Below are positions 5,264-5,507 of a stretch of 5,507 nucleotides of DNA, one piece after another. The DNA comes from an archaeon. Lineage in GTDB: Archaea > Methanobacteriota > Methanobacteria > Methanobacteriales > Methanobacteriaceae. Location of the stretch: contig JAKSUF010000113.1 in assembly GCA_024409145.1 (NCBI GenBank), positions 1-5,507 on the forward strand. Reading direction: 5' to 3'. The position numbers and the translations under genes were made by a program. The notes under the pieces were generated by a model. The model saw only the letters and a list, made by a program, of their open reading frames with translations. It was not told the DNA's origin and did not search any database. The number at the start of each line of letters is the position of its first letter. Positions within the stretch are counted from its first letter, which is position 1.

Positions 5264-5313
5264 TTAATAATTATTAAGAAAATTGGTAAAATACCACTTA
5301 ATTAATAATTATT
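5264..5313. repeat. Palindrome, small hairpin and 13-bp direct repeat at the end of the small gene
   Basis: TTAATAATTATTAA at 5264-5277 is a perfect 14-bp palindrome. ATTAATAATTATT occurs at both 5263-5275 and 5301-5313, the second copy overlapping the stop of the small ORF. Between them TGGTA-AAA-TACCA (5284-5296) forms a 5-bp stem, which can be extended by TTAAG (5275-5279) pairing with CTTAA (5297-5301). These probably belong to the convergent termination region. Confidence 0.35.
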
Positions 5314-5478
5314 TGCCCTTTTTATTTTTAAAAATTTATGAATAAAGGATTTACTTTGTGGATTTAAATAATGTTTTTTCTGTTGTTTAATTTTTTGTAG
5401 AATCAATTGTTCTTCAAAGTTTAAAACTTCTAATTCATCCATTTTTATTTTATTAGTCAACTTATTTACTTTACTCAT
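5302..5478 (-). CDS. Small basic hypothetical protein (58 residues)
   Basis: I do not recognise this protein. From the ATG at 5478 it has 58 residues, beginning MSKVNKLTNKIKMDELEVL. An amphipathic, probably helical stretch with a short acidic patch (MDELEVLNFEEQLILQKIKQQ) is followed by a Lys-rich tail ending KFLKIKRANNY. There is no signal peptide, membrane segment or Cys pair, and the net charge is clearly positive, so nucleic acid or ribosome contact is possible but only inferred. An in-frame ATG at 5493 would add five residues (MRIIK). However, GAGG (5491-5488 on the minus strand) overlaps that codon and sits nine bases before the ATG at 5478, while nothing resembling a binding site precedes 5493. 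The promoter, if any, lies beyond the window edge. A random ORF is possible, but the ribosome site and orderly stop favour a real gene. Confidence 0.5.
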   Translation of the reverse strand: MSKVNKLTNKIKMDELEVLNFEEQLILQKIKQQKKHYLNPQSKSFIHKFLKIKRANNY

Positions 5479-5487
5479 TTTAATAAT

Positions 5488-5491
5488 CCTC
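5488..5491 (-). promoter_or_regulatory. Ribosome binding site deciding the start of the small ORF
   Basis: On the minus strand GAGG, within ATGAGGATT, lies nine bases before the ATG at 5478 and overlaps the upstream in-frame ATG at 5493. This favours the 58-residue product over the 63-residue one. Confidence 0.45.
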
Positions 5492-5507
5492 ATAAAAGAA
5501 TTAGTTA

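Noticed and set aside
5479..5493. Start of the small ORF at the first ATG (5493)
   Set aside because: Nothing like a ribosome binding site precedes it, and this ATG overlaps the GAGG that serves the ATG at 5478.

Overview
The window is very A+T-rich (about a quarter G+C by eye). Archaeal signals are visible: TTTATATA boxes upstream of genes, short leaders and GGTG/GAGG-type ribosome binding sites. A secreted right-handed beta-helix 'adhesin-like protein' next to a DUF123 (Uri/GIY-YIG family) gene points to a host-associated methanogen of the Methanobacteriaceae, most likely Methanobrevibacter, with Methanosphaera as the alternative. The genus is inferred, since no rRNA or methanogenesis gene is present.

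Layout. Positions 1-174 are non-coding. They hold three 15-bp direct repeats on an exact 30-bp period and the A-rich (T-rich on the minus strand) terminator of the adhesin gene. The minus-strand gene at 175-3402 encodes a 1075-residue exported protein: a signal peptide, an acidic linker, two beta-helix regions separated by a probable Ig-like spacer, and three Lys-rich C-terminal beta-sandwich repeats. Positions 3403-4012 are a 610-bp intergenic region between divergent genes. It carries the adhesin promoter and a 22-bp perfect palindrome beside its ribosome binding site. Further on lies an unusual block (about 3650-3980) with a 25-bp imperfect inverted repeat, about seven copies of a TTTARGAC-like motif, two stem-loops and long pyrimidine tracts, then the promoter of the next gene. 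A plus-strand pair follows: a cytoplasmic transglutaminase-like Cys-His-Asp protein (4013-4606) and, 59 bp later, a DUF123 GIY-YIG-type protein (4666-5112). They are probably cotranscribed. A convergent gap with several hairpins (5113-5301) separates them from a small basic minus-strand ORF (5302-5478, 58 residues).

How the parts relate. The adhesin-like protein is a cell-surface structural or binding protein. Its high surface charge asymmetry and lack of a C-terminal membrane segment suggest it is held to the wall by its basic C-terminal repeats. The transglutaminase-like and DUF123 proteins look like ordinary soluble enzymes, and nothing in the sequence ties them to the adhesin. The part least explained by known genes is the intergenic block at 3650-3980. 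It could be a shared regulatory element for two outward-facing promoters, a small structured RNA with a terminator, or the relic of a small inverted-repeat element. Those three readings are kept separate below.
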